From Mycteria americana (taxonomy: Eukaryota; Chordata; Aves; Ciconiiformes; Ciconiidae), in the NCBI RefSeq assembly GCF_035582795.1, contig NC_134396.1:33957683-34021682 (forward strand): 64,000 nucleotides of DNA, read 5' to 3'. This document shows positions 1-12,060 of the stretch, piece by piece. The notes beneath the pieces were generated by a model. It had not been told where the DNA came from. It saw only the letters and a list, made by a program, of their open reading frames with translations, and ran no database searches. Each line of letters opens with the position of its first letter. The stretch's first letter is position 1. The position numbers and the translations under genes were made by a program.

Positions 1-19
1 TGATAACCTACACTAGGGT

Positions 20-330
20 TACTGAACATGTAGAGGAAAACTGAATTGACCCTATAGCAATTTGGTCATGTTTAAAAGATGGAAAAATCAGAATAAACTG
101 AAGAAAGGAAAGGGGAAGCCAGGATTACGTTGGTTACTTGATAGATGGGTTAAGAGATGAACAAGGTAAAATCTCTTTGCTAGGAGGTGAGAAAGAAGGT
201 CTTACCCAAAGCAATGTAGCCTATAAAACCAGAAACAGTCAACTGGAAGCACAAACTAAATAATAAAACTTAGAAAGTAAATTACAACACCAAATCATTA
301 CTGGAGCTCAACAGTGATGACAGTCACTCA
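20..330 (+). mobile_element. ERV gag-like fragment, plus orientation
   Basis: This stretch resembles the reverse complement of about 11480-11800. Shared blocks include AACAAGGTAAAATCTCT, ACCCAAAGCAATGTA followed by CCTATAA, AGTCAACTGGAA and ACTTAGAAAGTAAATTACA, in the same order. It is therefore a second copy, in the opposite orientation, of the gag-like part of the retroviral element at 8-12 kb. The reading frame is broken by several stops and no product is expected. The element may continue left of the window; after about 330 I see no further match. Homology between the two segments is seen directly; assignment to gag rests on its position upstream of protease and RT in the larger copy. Confidence 0.6.
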
Positions 331-3300
331 AAAAAACACTCCTGAAGAAAAAGTAGGGGGGGCTCTCGTCATTGCTCTCCATACAAGGCGAACCCAGTTT
401 GGGGCTACTCCTGAGAGCCTGGAGACGGTCGCAGCTGAGTGGCTCATTCTTCCTGTGGGTACACAGTGAGTATTAGCCACATGTGACTCATGAAGCCCTA
501 TTCCCTTGCTCGATTCCCATGGCAGGGTTTGGGGAGGTGAGGCCAGGATGGCTCTGGGTGCAGAGGACGCTGACACAGCCTGCAGGGCTACGGTCTGCCT
601 CTGCAGGGCACCATGGCCTCCATGTTATGGAAGTGTGTCACACTTGACCAAGTTGGGACACCTTGTAACAAGCTTCACTATGTATTTTTGGCCATTGCTT
701 CTGGTTCCTCGTGTAGAACAACTAAAAATCTCTCGTTGCCACTGACACAATTATGAATAACATATTAACTGTTCTTGTTCTGAGGAGCAGCATGAGGCCA
801 TTGGCACTGTTAGTGTTCATGAGAGTGCTCTGTGTGTTTGTTTGTGTTATCTGTGTGGCTGACCACATGTAAATATACATATACGTGTTGTATACACATG
901 CCCTGTGTGCATGTGTCTGCTGGGAACACAAGCTCAGCCTCACTAGCAGCTGGACCTGGGGACATGGAGCTGCTGCAGCCTCACCTCTCTTGGGCTGCTG
1001 GATCCATTCTGATTCCCCTAACATTTTCTCATGAAATCTGATGGTTTTTGTAGAACTTCCTCAGTTAGCTTCTGCATGTCAAAATCAATCTTTCATGAAC
1101 CCCACTAAACATAAGAATAAACCATAAATGCAAATAAATGTCTCTTCCTTAGAAGGGATAGCTACACTTTCTGTGAACAAATTGGATGTTTCTTACCTTG
1201 TCCCTGTTTTATCATCAAAACAGTTATTAACAAACCCTATAGTTCATAAGAAATTATCATCAAGAGCACAAGTCCATGTCCATCTCATGTCCATCTTCAG
1301 ATTCCTACTGTTCTTTCCAAACTGTGTATCTCAACTAATTTTTGGTTTCAGCAGTACATCTTTGGGCAGTGTACCAGGTTTACTGAAGTCACTATCACTG
1401 GGATCTGTTAATCAGGGCTTGCGGCTGCTCATCTATGCAGATATCCTACTTTGCAGGCATAACATACGTGATGCAGCAAGTTGAGAGGGCCATTTCTGTA
1501 TCAGTTGCCAAAATATCCCCAACAAATACACACACACCAGGCACACTCCATCACTTCCTGCTTCTGCTGCGTTTATAAAACAGGATGCAAGAATTTATCA
1601 GTAGATTCATCAGCTGTGACTGGGTGAGCATAATCTCATAATGAGGTAACAAACCAGGCCAAAAGGGAGTAGAAAAGCTCATACTCAGTTCTGGGGGCAT
1701 GAAGGGTCCCCAGCATTATTTCTGAGTTGCAGTGGCTTTGCAGAAGTGTCACCCAGGAGAAATCTGTAGCAACTTTATCCAAATGTCCAGATCCTGCCAC
1801 AGTGATGCTACAATGCCACAATGAAACCGCATCCTTTTTTAATACTACTCTCTTTAAGCAGGGTAAAGAAAAAAAGAAGAGGGATGCAAACAGTAAAGGC
1901 ATAACATCCATCTGTAACTTCAACACTGTTAAGGAAGCTTATTTGATTAGCTCCCTCAGAGATTTCATGCAACCTGCTTAGCTTTGTCACGTCTCTTCTG
2001 TTCTCAGCTCTTAGTTCCTCAGATTTCCCTCTAGATTTCCCATTCCAAAACTGGGACACAGTATTTCCGAAAGCAAAAGTCTCTACAAAGTAACCAGCAC
2101 CCTCTTGTGTTCATGGTGAGCAGAGGCTGTGGCCGTGGTATGCTGGAAAGCCATTATTTCAGCCAGTATCATATAGGCTGGCTGATTCTTCCAGACCTGG
2201 AGAACAACTCATTGCTCTACCCCAGCTGGGTAGACAAAACTCTGAATAGACATTGAGTACATATATTCAGAAGAATATGAGAAACAGCCATCATGCTGTA
2301 TACACTCATTACGAGCAACGTGTATGACTAATTCATCACGATGGAAAAGATTTTGATAGAATTTCTGGCCTGGCACTGCCTCCTGACTGCTATGAAAAAT
2401 AATGAAAGCATCTAAAAACAGCATTGCAGGGGTTTATTAAGCTATGCAGTGATGGAGTCCATGCTACCAGGGTAAGAGCCACCTCTGCCTGTCACAGAAG
2501 GGACTGGACATATTTCCTGCTCAAAAGAAGAATAAACGATATGTCCCTGTGCCTGGATCTAAATCAGCAAAAGCCCCCATTGGACTGCATACAAGAGGGT
2601 GAGGCTGTGGTGCAGCTGACTGTGTCACAGAGCCTGGAGAAAGGCCACAACAAAGACTGGTTTTGACCACATTGGTTAAGTTTTGAGAATTCTGCATGAA
2701 ACTGAATGGCCATCGTTAGGGGAGAGTGGGGAGGGGAAAGGGGCTTTCAGGTTTTTTTGGTAGCACAATCCTTCTTTTTATCCTTTATTCTGCTAGATAG
2801 GGTAGAAATTCTTGAAACAGCCATGGAATTCTTTTTTTTTTTCCATATAATAGAAAATACGTTTTTCGATTCTCTCAAAAAAAAAAAAAAAGCAGAGAAG
2901 GTAGAATTTCCTTGTTGGAACAAAGGAATAGATGCATCGCAAATGACAAAACTTGTGCTGCTCACCATAAATTGCTTTCATTAAGTCTTTTTACATTCAG
3001 CTGGAGAGAATTTTTTGGCATTAAAACTTTTGTGTTCCTGCTGTATGTTCTTAGATGTGGGTCCTTCTGAATTTCAGTACTACAACTCCAACTCTGAAAT
3101 GGTTAAGTACTGCCTACATGAGAATATAGCTAATAGTTCAGCTGTGCAATAAGCTAAAATAAGAGATAGTCATGACCATAATCTCTTCCATGTGCGATGA
3201 TGACCTCTTCCATCTCTTCCATCATCTATTCCATCTTTCCCCCAACCCAGGATCCTTCTATCATTCAGTTCATGGGTAGTTCTCACTTAGTGGGCAATTG

Positions 3301-6300
3301 TTCAGGTCTTTTTTTTATTTTTGCCTGGTATCCAGTATGTAGCCCTACCCTTTATCCCAGTCACAAGTAGTAGAGAAATATGCATTTATTTACTTTTCAT
3401 AGTTTCCAACAGAATCTTTAGTGCACTGTAATGGCTTTAATTACCTCTGGAAATCTAGAGAGAAGCATCTGTGGAAATATACTGTTCCCTGATCAAGCTG
3501 CTACTCCTTACTTGCTTACTTCTGAGTGGCTCTACCAACGATAGGCAATAGACTTTCAGAGAACTTTGTAGTGTGGATGACACACTAAACTAAGTCTTGA
3601 GATGAAGCTCACCTGTTTGCTTTCTTCGGTGTAGGAGCGAAAGAAAATAATTTGGGATTGCTGCTTCTTTTTTTTTCTTTCCCTCCAGAGAAGTGGTCCA
3701 CAGGGTTGGTTATAAGTTTGGAAACCATCCCGTAAGCAATTCTGGTGCTGTGGCTTTATTTCGCTCAGACAGGTTTTAAGGGAGAGGTGTTGGCTCCCTC
3801 AGTTTTTAAGGTGCCGTGTAATGCAGAAAAAGTACTACTTCTTCACAGTCTAACAATGGAGCTCAAAGAGAGAAATGTTCACCTTTTACTCTCCTTGCAG
3901 TGTCAGAGAGTCTGGAAGAATGTTTTGGTATTCTGCAGGGTGTGGAGAATTTATGCAATGATGCTAATATATTGTCTTTTGACTATCTTTGAGTGCCCAG
4001 GGAAATTTCTGCTATCATCTACAGAGTAGACTTTGGTCTTGGAATGACCCCTACATGTTGCTTTTCTTGTGCCTCTATATAATGCTGAAGACAAAAATGG
4101 ATCTTTTTTATTGTCCTATTCTATTGGGTTTTGTACTAGCTAACAGTTATCATTTGTGATTTACCTTCAATGGAGTCGAACTTTTTTCCCTGTGAGCCTA
4201 GGGCAGCAGCTCCCCTGTCTTATTTTTCTTGTGTTGTTTGACATGCATACCTTCACTGTCGCCATAAAAAACCAATTGAATTGCATATCCTTAAGCAGAA
4301 TTAAATTTGCTTTATTAGTTTCCCAGGACACATATGTAGGCTAGAATTTTACCAGGGGATTTCAGCCCTGTTTAATTCCAGGGAATGGAGTTCAATGCAG
4401 AAGCTTTCCAGTAAGACCCTGTTGGTCTGTCAACCCAATTGTGCTCAGCTTGAGAAAAGCAGTAGCATCTTTACAAGTGTTGTGGTAAATATTGTTAAGG
4501 GCATCAGAGTACAAGATTCTTGCAAGAGCTATTTAATTTCTGTTCATACTTACTATCCTTTCCTGTAGTCAAAGCCTAATTAGAAAATCTAAGCTCTTTC
4601 ACAGTACGTATACTTATTTCTCATTTTCACAGACATTCTTATCTCACCAGTTGCTCTAAAATATCAGAAGTTTAACAAAATTAAAGGGATGGGAAAGATC
4701 AGGTGATGAACTGGTAAATTCTTCAAGATATGAAACCTGTGACTTCAGAGAACTTGACTTTGTTTTGCCCTACTGCTTCATTCTATCTCCACCTTGCTAC
4801 CAGTCAGGTTATTGCATTGCTGGATCGTTAACTTTCTTAAATGTTCCTCTTTTCTATGTCACTTAACATTTGCATATTTGTGCACTCTGTCATTGCTTAC
4901 CTGCATCTACTGCCTGTAGAAGATTGTGTTGACTCCTGAGATAATCCTCATGAAGAGGAGTCAGAAGCAGAAATATAAACTGTGTGCATGCCGGGATTTT
5001 TCTTCCATCAAGTCAGGGTTTTTTGCTGTAAGTCCGTAATCACACATCTTTAGTTCAGGCGTGTTTCAGCACCATTTTGTGCGTGGTTTGATTTTTTGTG
5101 GCTTCAAAAAATAATCATTCTTTTTATGAACAGTCTTATTCTGATCTGAGGGATGGTTCTCCAGCTGTGTCATCTCCACTAGAGACCGAGATAACTTTGG
5201 AGGTATGCTGGCAGGGTGTGATTCTCCTCCTCCTTTTATGCTGGCTGTCACAGGATAAAAGGGGTACTGAAGTTTTAAGTTCAAGGTGCTGCTTTGTTTT
5301 ATACACGCACACACGCATGCTTTCTCACATAATATACAATAAGCACCGAGTAGAAAGCAGAGGTGGCACTGGGAATAGGTAGGGAGCATAGGGAGGATGT
5401 ATCCTTAAACTGTGGCATTAGCAGCATCCAGGTAAAGATTCAAAGTCTTTCTAGAGTTCTTTATCATACAACTCATTTACTTGCAAGAGGGCTAGCAAGA
5501 CAGATTAACAAATGTTAAATAATCTAAACTCACTATAGCAGTGGACTTCAGAAGCCTCTGCTCTCCCAAAGATATAAAGACACATAGGGAAAAACAGAGC
5601 TCCATTTACTTTTCAAGACAGTGGAAAGCTTTTTTAAATTGGATTCTGTTTTTATAACTGGACATATTATTTTGCAGGCACAACTGAGACTTCATTTTAA
5701 AATTTTCTTGAGCTTCTTGTGTGCCACTTAAAAAGAGGGGTGTCGATTTTTAATATTAAAAAGATTAAGTTTGTCTGATATGACGCTATTACAGGAAAGC
5801 CAAAGTCTAAGTTGCCATATTTCAGTTTGGCATGTTTAGTATAATGCTCGTCTCATCATTAAAAGGCTAAAAAAGGTGGTAGAACCCCATAGCCACCTGC
5901 AAACATTTAACTTCTGATTACCAGCTGGAGCTCAGGGACTAGTCATGCCAGTGGTATGTTTAGACTGCCTTAGAAGGTTCACATGCCAAGTTAAGAGACA
6001 TCACAGCAGTCAGTGTTGATTTATTTTTTTGAAACCTCCGAGTGCAAAGTATTCCCATGTTCCACAAAACTCTTCAATAGAAAGGAAGGAAAAGGCTTGG
6101 CCAGTGGGAGCTAAATTCTGCCCTATGAGGTTGTTACTTTTGCTAAGAGATTGGTTTATTTCCTAATAAACAAAGCCATGGCACTTTATCCCATCCAAGA
6201 GTTTTGCAGTAGTTTCAGGTGTGTATTCTGATGAATTATAGCTGGTGTAAGAGGTAATTCCATAGTGTCTAGGCTGCATCTCAAGACCTCAAAAACATTA

Positions 6301-8029
6301 TTTTACTTTCTTTTAGGAAGTATATGTTGCAGTAACTGAGGAGAACAAGATACACTTGTCTTAGAATATTGGTCTAGAAATTGCCTGGAAATCACTGTGG
6401 TTGCTTACAAAACTTGAAGGTAAAGTTAAATATATTGCAGTAAAATAACTTGTTCTCTGCAAAGAAAATTGAAAGATTATGATCTGTTCTTTTTAAATTG
6501 ATGATTTTGAAAGAAAATTCTAAAAAGCTATTAGTTGACTTGGTTGCAAATTTAATTTAGAGGATTGTGGAAGGAGATATCTTGCTCTTGGTTTCTTGAT
6601 TCACAATAACATCAGCTTAAAATGAAGGTCCTTTCCGATGTCTACAATAGCTAGTAATGTGCTCCAACAGGAACAGATCTAGAGAGTGAAACAGCTGATC
6701 TGGGAGACCTGGTGCTACTTGAAGTATTTCAGGGATGCTACTTTGGGCTAGCCCTCATCTAGTCCTGTGGTGGCAGCTACACGCGTACACCCAGCAGCAA
6801 GAGTATCCCATATATACTTTCCCACAATGTCTGGGTGTAACCAACAGGAATCTAGAAAGATGTTTCACTCGGGGGCCATACATTCATTTTGTCCCCACTG
6901 TTGGCACTGTCAGTGACCCAGGACAAACATCCTTTGATGAGCCAATGAGCTAAATTCTGAGGAGACCAAAAGTAGTTTCTCAAAACTAAGGGGACTGGTA
7001 CACACTCATAAAGAGGGTGTACTGGTGCATCTTGGGGTACAGAGCGTGTGCAGGTGTCCCCACAACAGGGAGAAGTAATATCAGATAAAATAATTTTTGT
7101 AAACAGGGGTTCACATTCAGGACACCGTTCAGAACATGAATTTGATGGAACTGCAGAGGGTTTCAGTTTTAATCAATAAAATTGATCACTCATATTGTGA
7201 AACAGCAAAAAGTTCCATTATAGTACATGAGATGGCAGAGGCAGTGCTGTTTGTTACAGCTGCTAGGGTATTTTTAATTTGTAGCGAATGCTGGATAGTT
7301 ACTCTGAGAATTTTAACATGATTTTCATGATAAGCAACTTTAGTGGTCACTTATCTTTATATGGCTTGGCTGCTAAGTTGTCATAGCCTGGTTAACTTAT
7401 TTCAGAGACCTTCAAGATCTGCAGCATTCAGGGTTGCTCCAGCTATTCATACTGATCCCCAAAGAGTTCCAAAAGTTCCCTGACCTGCCCTCAAAGTAGC
7501 AATGAGACTGAATTTTCCCAAGCCAGGAAAATTGAATTTGCACCATGGGTATATTTTAGTTATGTTTGTTTCCCATACAGTGGTTACAAATCGCTCTAAA
7601 TTGAGGGAAAGAGTATGAAATATTTGGGGGATGGTTTTCCCATTCCTGAAGGAGGCGTTTTACTAGCTGTGGGATTTGCAGAAATCCAGAATTACAAGTG
7701 TCCTCCATTTCTGTACCGTAATCTCTAGCCTTGACTTAACATCAGGATGGGGATTTTATCAAGATCCTTAGAGAAACCACTCAAAAGATTCCAGATAGCA
7801 TAGGGTAAGGGGTGGTGGCCTGTTCCACAACTGGGCTTCCAGTTATACCATGTAAAAGTAGAGTGAAAGCTATTTGTAGTCCCTCCTTTATGTTATGAGT
7901 ATATGTCCCAGATGAAAACAATTTGGATTGATTTGTTAAAAATTCTGTAACATTTCTCATCTTCTACAATCAGACATTAACTGCTTCCAAGTCAGGCAGA
8001 GATTGGACAGTAGAGGTATCTGGTACGTG
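331..8029. other. Intergenic, no gene recognised
   Basis: AT-rich sequence in which the open frames are short (about 120 residues or less), overlap on both strands and show no recognisable domains. It contains a short TG/TA-rich stretch near 830-910, a CTCTTCCAT-type imperfect repeat at about 3183-3240, and A/T homopolymers near 2829-2842 and 2877-2892. By human synteny the 3' end of PCSK5 might be expected to the left. Its acidic, tyrosine-rich C-terminal exon was looked for and not seen. Confidence 0.55.
3183..3240. repeat. Imperfect CTCTTCCAT-type short tandem repeat
   Basis: Several near-copies of TCTTCCATC / TATTCCATC follow one another, interrupted by a GATGATGACC segment. It looks like a decayed low-complexity repeat. 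No function is implied. Confidence 0.6.
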
Positions 8030-8869
8030 GATACCGTGGTATTGTTTTTCCCATGGAAAGGCTCCAGGCCAATCACTTGTATTAATGCAGGTGCACCAGA
8101 GCACACCATAGGGATGTCTGATACTGCCTTGATGTTTCTCTCAATCAGATGAACTTGGGCTATGTCTATAGAAGTCTCCTCTCAACAGCACTGTTGGGTA
8201 TATTCAGGGCATAGGGTTGGGGTCCAATCACCTATTGGACATGGGTCTGAGTTATTGGTGGAACATCAGGGTAAGGTGTAGATGTGACTTTCCCTATTGG
8301 TAACTGAAGAAGTCAAAACAAATACAGGAGGAGGAGGAGGAGATGGTGGGTATGTTGTGAGGGTGTCTGCTAGCCTGGAATATTGGCATTCCTCTTCCCA
8401 TTTTTACTTTTTTCTGCGTCTGCCACTTCATATTGATTCCCGTAACGATAGAAAAACAAATCTCAGTCTTGGAGCTTATCCAAGCCTCAGCTCTTATTAA
8501 TTCTTTCCCTTTACATTTATTCAAAGCTTGCCATACTCCCTTTCCCTGGTTGCACAATAAGGTAACCCAGTGGGTTCCTAGTGCAGTGTGGACATCTACC
8601 ACTTCATCTCCTGACCTCCGGGTAGATTGGGGTTGGTGTTATGGGGTTGGGTAGGTTATTGACAATTCAAATGCTCAATTAAGGGGGCTTCCTCTGAGTG
8701 TTTGGTGATTGTTTAAATGCCATGAAATTGTCCACAAGAATTTTCCCCACTTGGGAGATTTCGATTGTGAATTTGTATTTAATTAACAGACCATTCTGTT
8801 AATGGTCTACAAACCTTTGTGGTTGATATGGTAGATGGAGAGTCTATCACACCCATCTTGATAAACACT

Positions 8870-9170
8870 ACTCATGTACTTCTTTATTTTTAAAATGGAA
8901 TCCATTATCAGATGGTATTTCTTGAGACAATGGGAGTGTAGCAAACCGCTAATTTAATCCGATTACTGGGGGTGGTGCTGTGGCACCTCGGGCTGAATGT
9001 ACACGTTCCAAGCCACTTATTACCTGTCAGGAGATGCTGCCATGCCTTGGTAGTTCTCCGCAAAGGGCCTGCATAATCTATTTGCCAGGTTTGTGCAATA
9101 CTATCCCTTTTCTCAGGTTAGGATATTGTTGGCCTTGGGCCTTGATGCATCAAGCCACAGTTTAGCAAAA
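8870..9170 (-). pseudogene. ERV integrase core remnant
   Basis: The minus-strand frame reads AQTWQIDYAGPLRRT, the start of the DDE integrase core with its first catalytic Asp (W-x-x-D-x-x-G-P-L pattern). About 80 codons on is PSDNGFHFKNKEV, the second catalytic Asp in the S/T-D-N-G block, then LPYQPQ, matching the conserved P-Y-x-P-Q near the third acidic residue. Frames are interrupted. The adjacent sequence down to about 8030 may be the C-terminal part of integrase, but no motif confirms it. Confidence 0.75.
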
Positions 9171-9639
9171 CTGGCATGAGTATACTTACTATTTGTTTAG
9201 CTACAGTATGTGTTACAGGTCATGCCTGTTTGCCTGCATGTTAAAACAGATTTGAACTCCCCTTACGTCCTAACCATTTGTGTAGCCAGCTTCCTAACTA
9301 CTCCTCACAGGCTTTTTGGACTGTATTGATTTTAGTTAAATGATTGGTGCAGGCAACAAAACAGTTCTGAGTCAGGGAATTTTACTTAATTTAATTTATG
9401 GCCAATTAATTAAACTGAAATGAAACTTCTAATTACAGATTCTGGGATTGAGAAATAAAGAAATAATTAAACAAAAACTTAGAGAAACACCGTGCAGCTT
9501 TGCTCTGAACACCCCAGTAGAAAGGGATGGGAAGGGTGTATAGGTCTTAGAGACTGATCATCTTTTTACACGTTTAGGGCTTCCTGATGTTTTGGAAGCC
9601 ACTGCCAAAAGCTATTTTACTGTAAAAGAACATGTAAGG

Positions 9640-10045
9640 ATCTGGCTAATACACTAAGTCCTGGAATATGAGAGCACCAGAAACCCAGAGTACCTACTGC
9701 TGCTCCTAATTCTGTTTTATTGTTAGGTGGAGCCAGGTCCTGAATTTCACTCAAAACCAGTTGAGGAATTATGTTTTTCTTCCTCCTACATACCTACTTC
9801 TTACAACCATTACTTCTTGACTAGGACTCTGTCCTTTTTTGTCTGGGACTTCTGTCCCTAGAGTTGAGAGGTGTTTGCTAATTACATCCATGCCCTGTTG
9901 TACTAATTGTTGAGACCTTGCTCAGCAATCAGTAGGTAATTGCCAAGTACCATCAGGTTTCTTGACTGGCCACACCAGACTGTAGTGTGGTGAATATCCC
10001 TTTTCTATTATTTCCCATCGTTCTAGTTATTGGATCAGTTCAGAC
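9640..10045 (-). pseudogene. ERV reverse transcriptase remnants
   Basis: The first block (about 10045-9925, minus) contains SPHYSLVWPVKKPDGTW, the conserved N-terminal RT motif in which the template grip precedes the first palm strand. A second block (9728-9640) contains LGAAVGTLGFW followed by HIPGLSVLARSL, resembling the RT connection region of retroviruses and related LTR elements. The catalytic YxDD palm motif was not seen between them, and the spacing is far too short, so the central polymerase domain is deleted. Stops are present in both blocks. Confidence 0.75.
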
Positions 10046-10204
10046 ACAAGACAAGTACAACTGGTAACCTGTATTGTGGGATACATACTGGTTTGCTTTC
10101 AAACAGACATGGGGCAAGCTGGAGCAAACAGGTGTGAGCATCCTTTTGGTTCACGTTAAGATGCTCAGGTGGTGATCCAATTTCCCATTTTCCCTAGCTG
10201 TCTA

Positions 10205-10436
10205 TCCATGTCTGACCTCTGAGGATGTCCATCCCCAGGATAATCATGATACCTAACAGGACCTGAGGTTTCATCCTTCTGACATTTGGCAGAAATAATT
10301 TTGTCTTAACCACAGGATATGTGAGTGTTTTGCCATTCACTCCTATTACTGAGTCTTTGCTTCATTTAAGGGAGACTCTTCCTTTGTATATGTCCTTATG
10401 AATCATAGAGATTTGGGCTCCAGCATCTATTAAGAA
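10205..10436 (-). pseudogene. ERV aspartic protease remnant
   Basis: The minus-strand frame contains FLIDAGAQISMI, matching the retropepsin active-site region (hydrophobic residues, then D-T/S-G-A). Here the Thr/Ser is Ala, at 10428-10417. About 60 codons later comes ILGMDILRG, the second conserved retropepsin block (hydrophobic-G-x-D-hydrophobic-hydrophobic). Spacing and order fit a retroviral protease. At least one in-frame stop lies between them, so it is a pseudogene. Confidence 0.75.
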
Positions 10437-10856
10437 AGCAGTGGAGATCTTGTCACTGACCGACATTTCCAGGCTCGGGTGGCGGTGGGCTGCTCGGATG
10501 GCTGCCAGCCCTGCAGTGGGGCCTGGCCAGCCCTGGGCCCCAAGGTTGAGGTGAGGACCTGGAGGAGTGGGGCTGAGGCAGCTGCTGGTTGGGGCTCCTG
10601 GATATTTTCCACTGGCATGTTTTCTCCTGCTAATTGTTTGAGAGCAGCTATGGAAAGACCCTGCAGCTGCGACTGCTTAACCCTTTATCTCAGCCTTTCT
10701 GGCTTCCTGCCTCATTGACAGCCATCAGAAGTTGTTTGCTTTTTTTTGGCTCACCCATGGCTTTCCTGCGGTGGTGGTGGTGGTGTAGGGAGGCGAGCTG
10801 GGGGGTAGTGTCAGACCTTTCCTGGGTTGGTATTCCTCAGGCTTCAGGTGGTGCTT

Positions 10857-10898
10857 GTGGACTGCTGTACAATGACTGTATGGCCAACACCTGTCACA
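10857..10898 (-). pseudogene. Retroviral zinc-knuckle-like motif with Cys-to-His change
   Basis: The minus-strand frame reads CDRCWPYSHCTAVH, that is C-x2-C-x4-H-x4-H. The nucleocapsid CCHC knuckle has C-x2-C-x4-H-x4-C, so the last ligand is His instead of Cys. It lies between the gag-like segment and the protease, as a nucleocapsid motif should. Single motifs this short can arise by chance; position in the element is the main support. Confidence 0.5.
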
Positions 10899-11479
10899 GG
10901 GCTCCTGGCCACTGAGTGTCGGCACCCACACGCAGCTGCCATGGTGCTGGAAGTTTAGATTTTGGGGCAGCCTCTTCTACTATGGGATGGAGTCCACCTG
11001 CAGTGGTGCCTTGCTACTGTGGGTTATTCAGAGCAGTTTTTCCACCACTGACCTATATTCCTCTTTTTAGCAAGTCTAAGATGGCACATTTTAACATTGC
11101 CTTTTCTAGTTTGCTATCATTCTCCCAAAGTCATCCATCTTTACCTCCTCTGTCACTAGCGGGTGAGGTACAAGCTCATCCTGCTGCACAATTCAATAAA
11201 TTATTCACGTGGACATAGATTTCGCCAGATTTCATGGCAAATCGAGCCTTCAAATCAGTTAATTCTTGCGAGTGAAACCACAGGCCGTAATAGTAGCAGG
11301 GGGCAGCTGCTGTCCTGGCAGCGCATCAGGCTCTTCTGTTGTATTTATTTGGTTCTGAGCCTTGTCACCCTCTGAGTTAAGGAGTGTATCACAGGGTGCG
11401 CAGGGGATGGGGGCTTGGTAATCACAGGGTGTTCAGGGGGTGAGGGATTGGGGTCATGATCACACCATGTATTTATCTC

Positions 11480-12060
11480 CAGCAATTTCATACATAGCAG
11501 TCATAAACTTGACTGGGCCTATTTTGTCAGTTTGGAAGAGTTGTTGCCATTGCTGCAGAGCTTTGGCAATTATATGGGGTTGTAATTTACTTTCTAAGTA
11601 CTTATTTTATGTTTCCAGTTGACTATTTCTGGTATTATAGGTTACATTGCTTTGGGTAAGTTTTCTTCCTCAGCTAGAGATTTTACCTTGTTTATCACAG
11701 CCTGTGTACTGCTGTCCGCAGGCAACTTCTGAGTAACTGGTGTAATCCTGACTTGATTTTTCCACCTCTCACACTACGACCAGATTGCCAAAGGGCCAAT
11801 ATAGCTTTCTTCTACCCATTCAATATTGCAGTATGGACTATCATATCTCTCCTTTATAAACTTTTGCCCTGTGGGTCTGTGGAGAGCTGGAGACCAGCGC
11901 TGCTGCAGCATCACAGGGGCAGAGACTGATGGCCCTGTGGGGCAGAAATGGGGTCCTGGAGCAGGGGCAAGGGAGAGGACCTGGGGGGCCGGGCAGGAAC
12001 AGTCAGGGTCATCAGTGCTCTTACGTCCCTGACACTTTCTCAACAATTTTCTGTTCCATC
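11480..12060 (-). pseudogene. ERV gag-like remnant
   Basis: This is the minus-strand segment upstream of the protease and RT remnants, where gag should lie. It has a partial open frame (12046-11774) ending just before the segment shared with 20-330. Downstream the frame is closed by stops. No capsid major homology region was identified with certainty, so the gag assignment rests on order within the element and on the conserved second copy at the window start. Confidence 0.5.

Larger units (their letters stand above)
8030..12060 (-). mobile_element. Degenerate endogenous retrovirus body (gag-pro-pol remnants)
   Basis: Read on the minus strand from high to low coordinates, the retroviral order appears: a gag-like segment (about 12060-11480), a zinc-knuckle-like motif (10898-10857), an aspartic protease segment (10436-10205), RT pieces (10045-9925 and 9728-9640) and integrase core pieces (9170-8870). 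Stop codons and frame changes interrupt every segment, and much of RT between the palm start and the connection region is missing. The element is an ancient fossil. LTRs could not be delimited: no matching pair was found in the flanks at 12.1-13.4 kb and 6.6-8.0 kb. The 8030-8870 part probably covers the integrase C-terminus and sequence beyond it. Class is uncertain (ERVL-like or ERV1-like). Confidence 0.8.
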
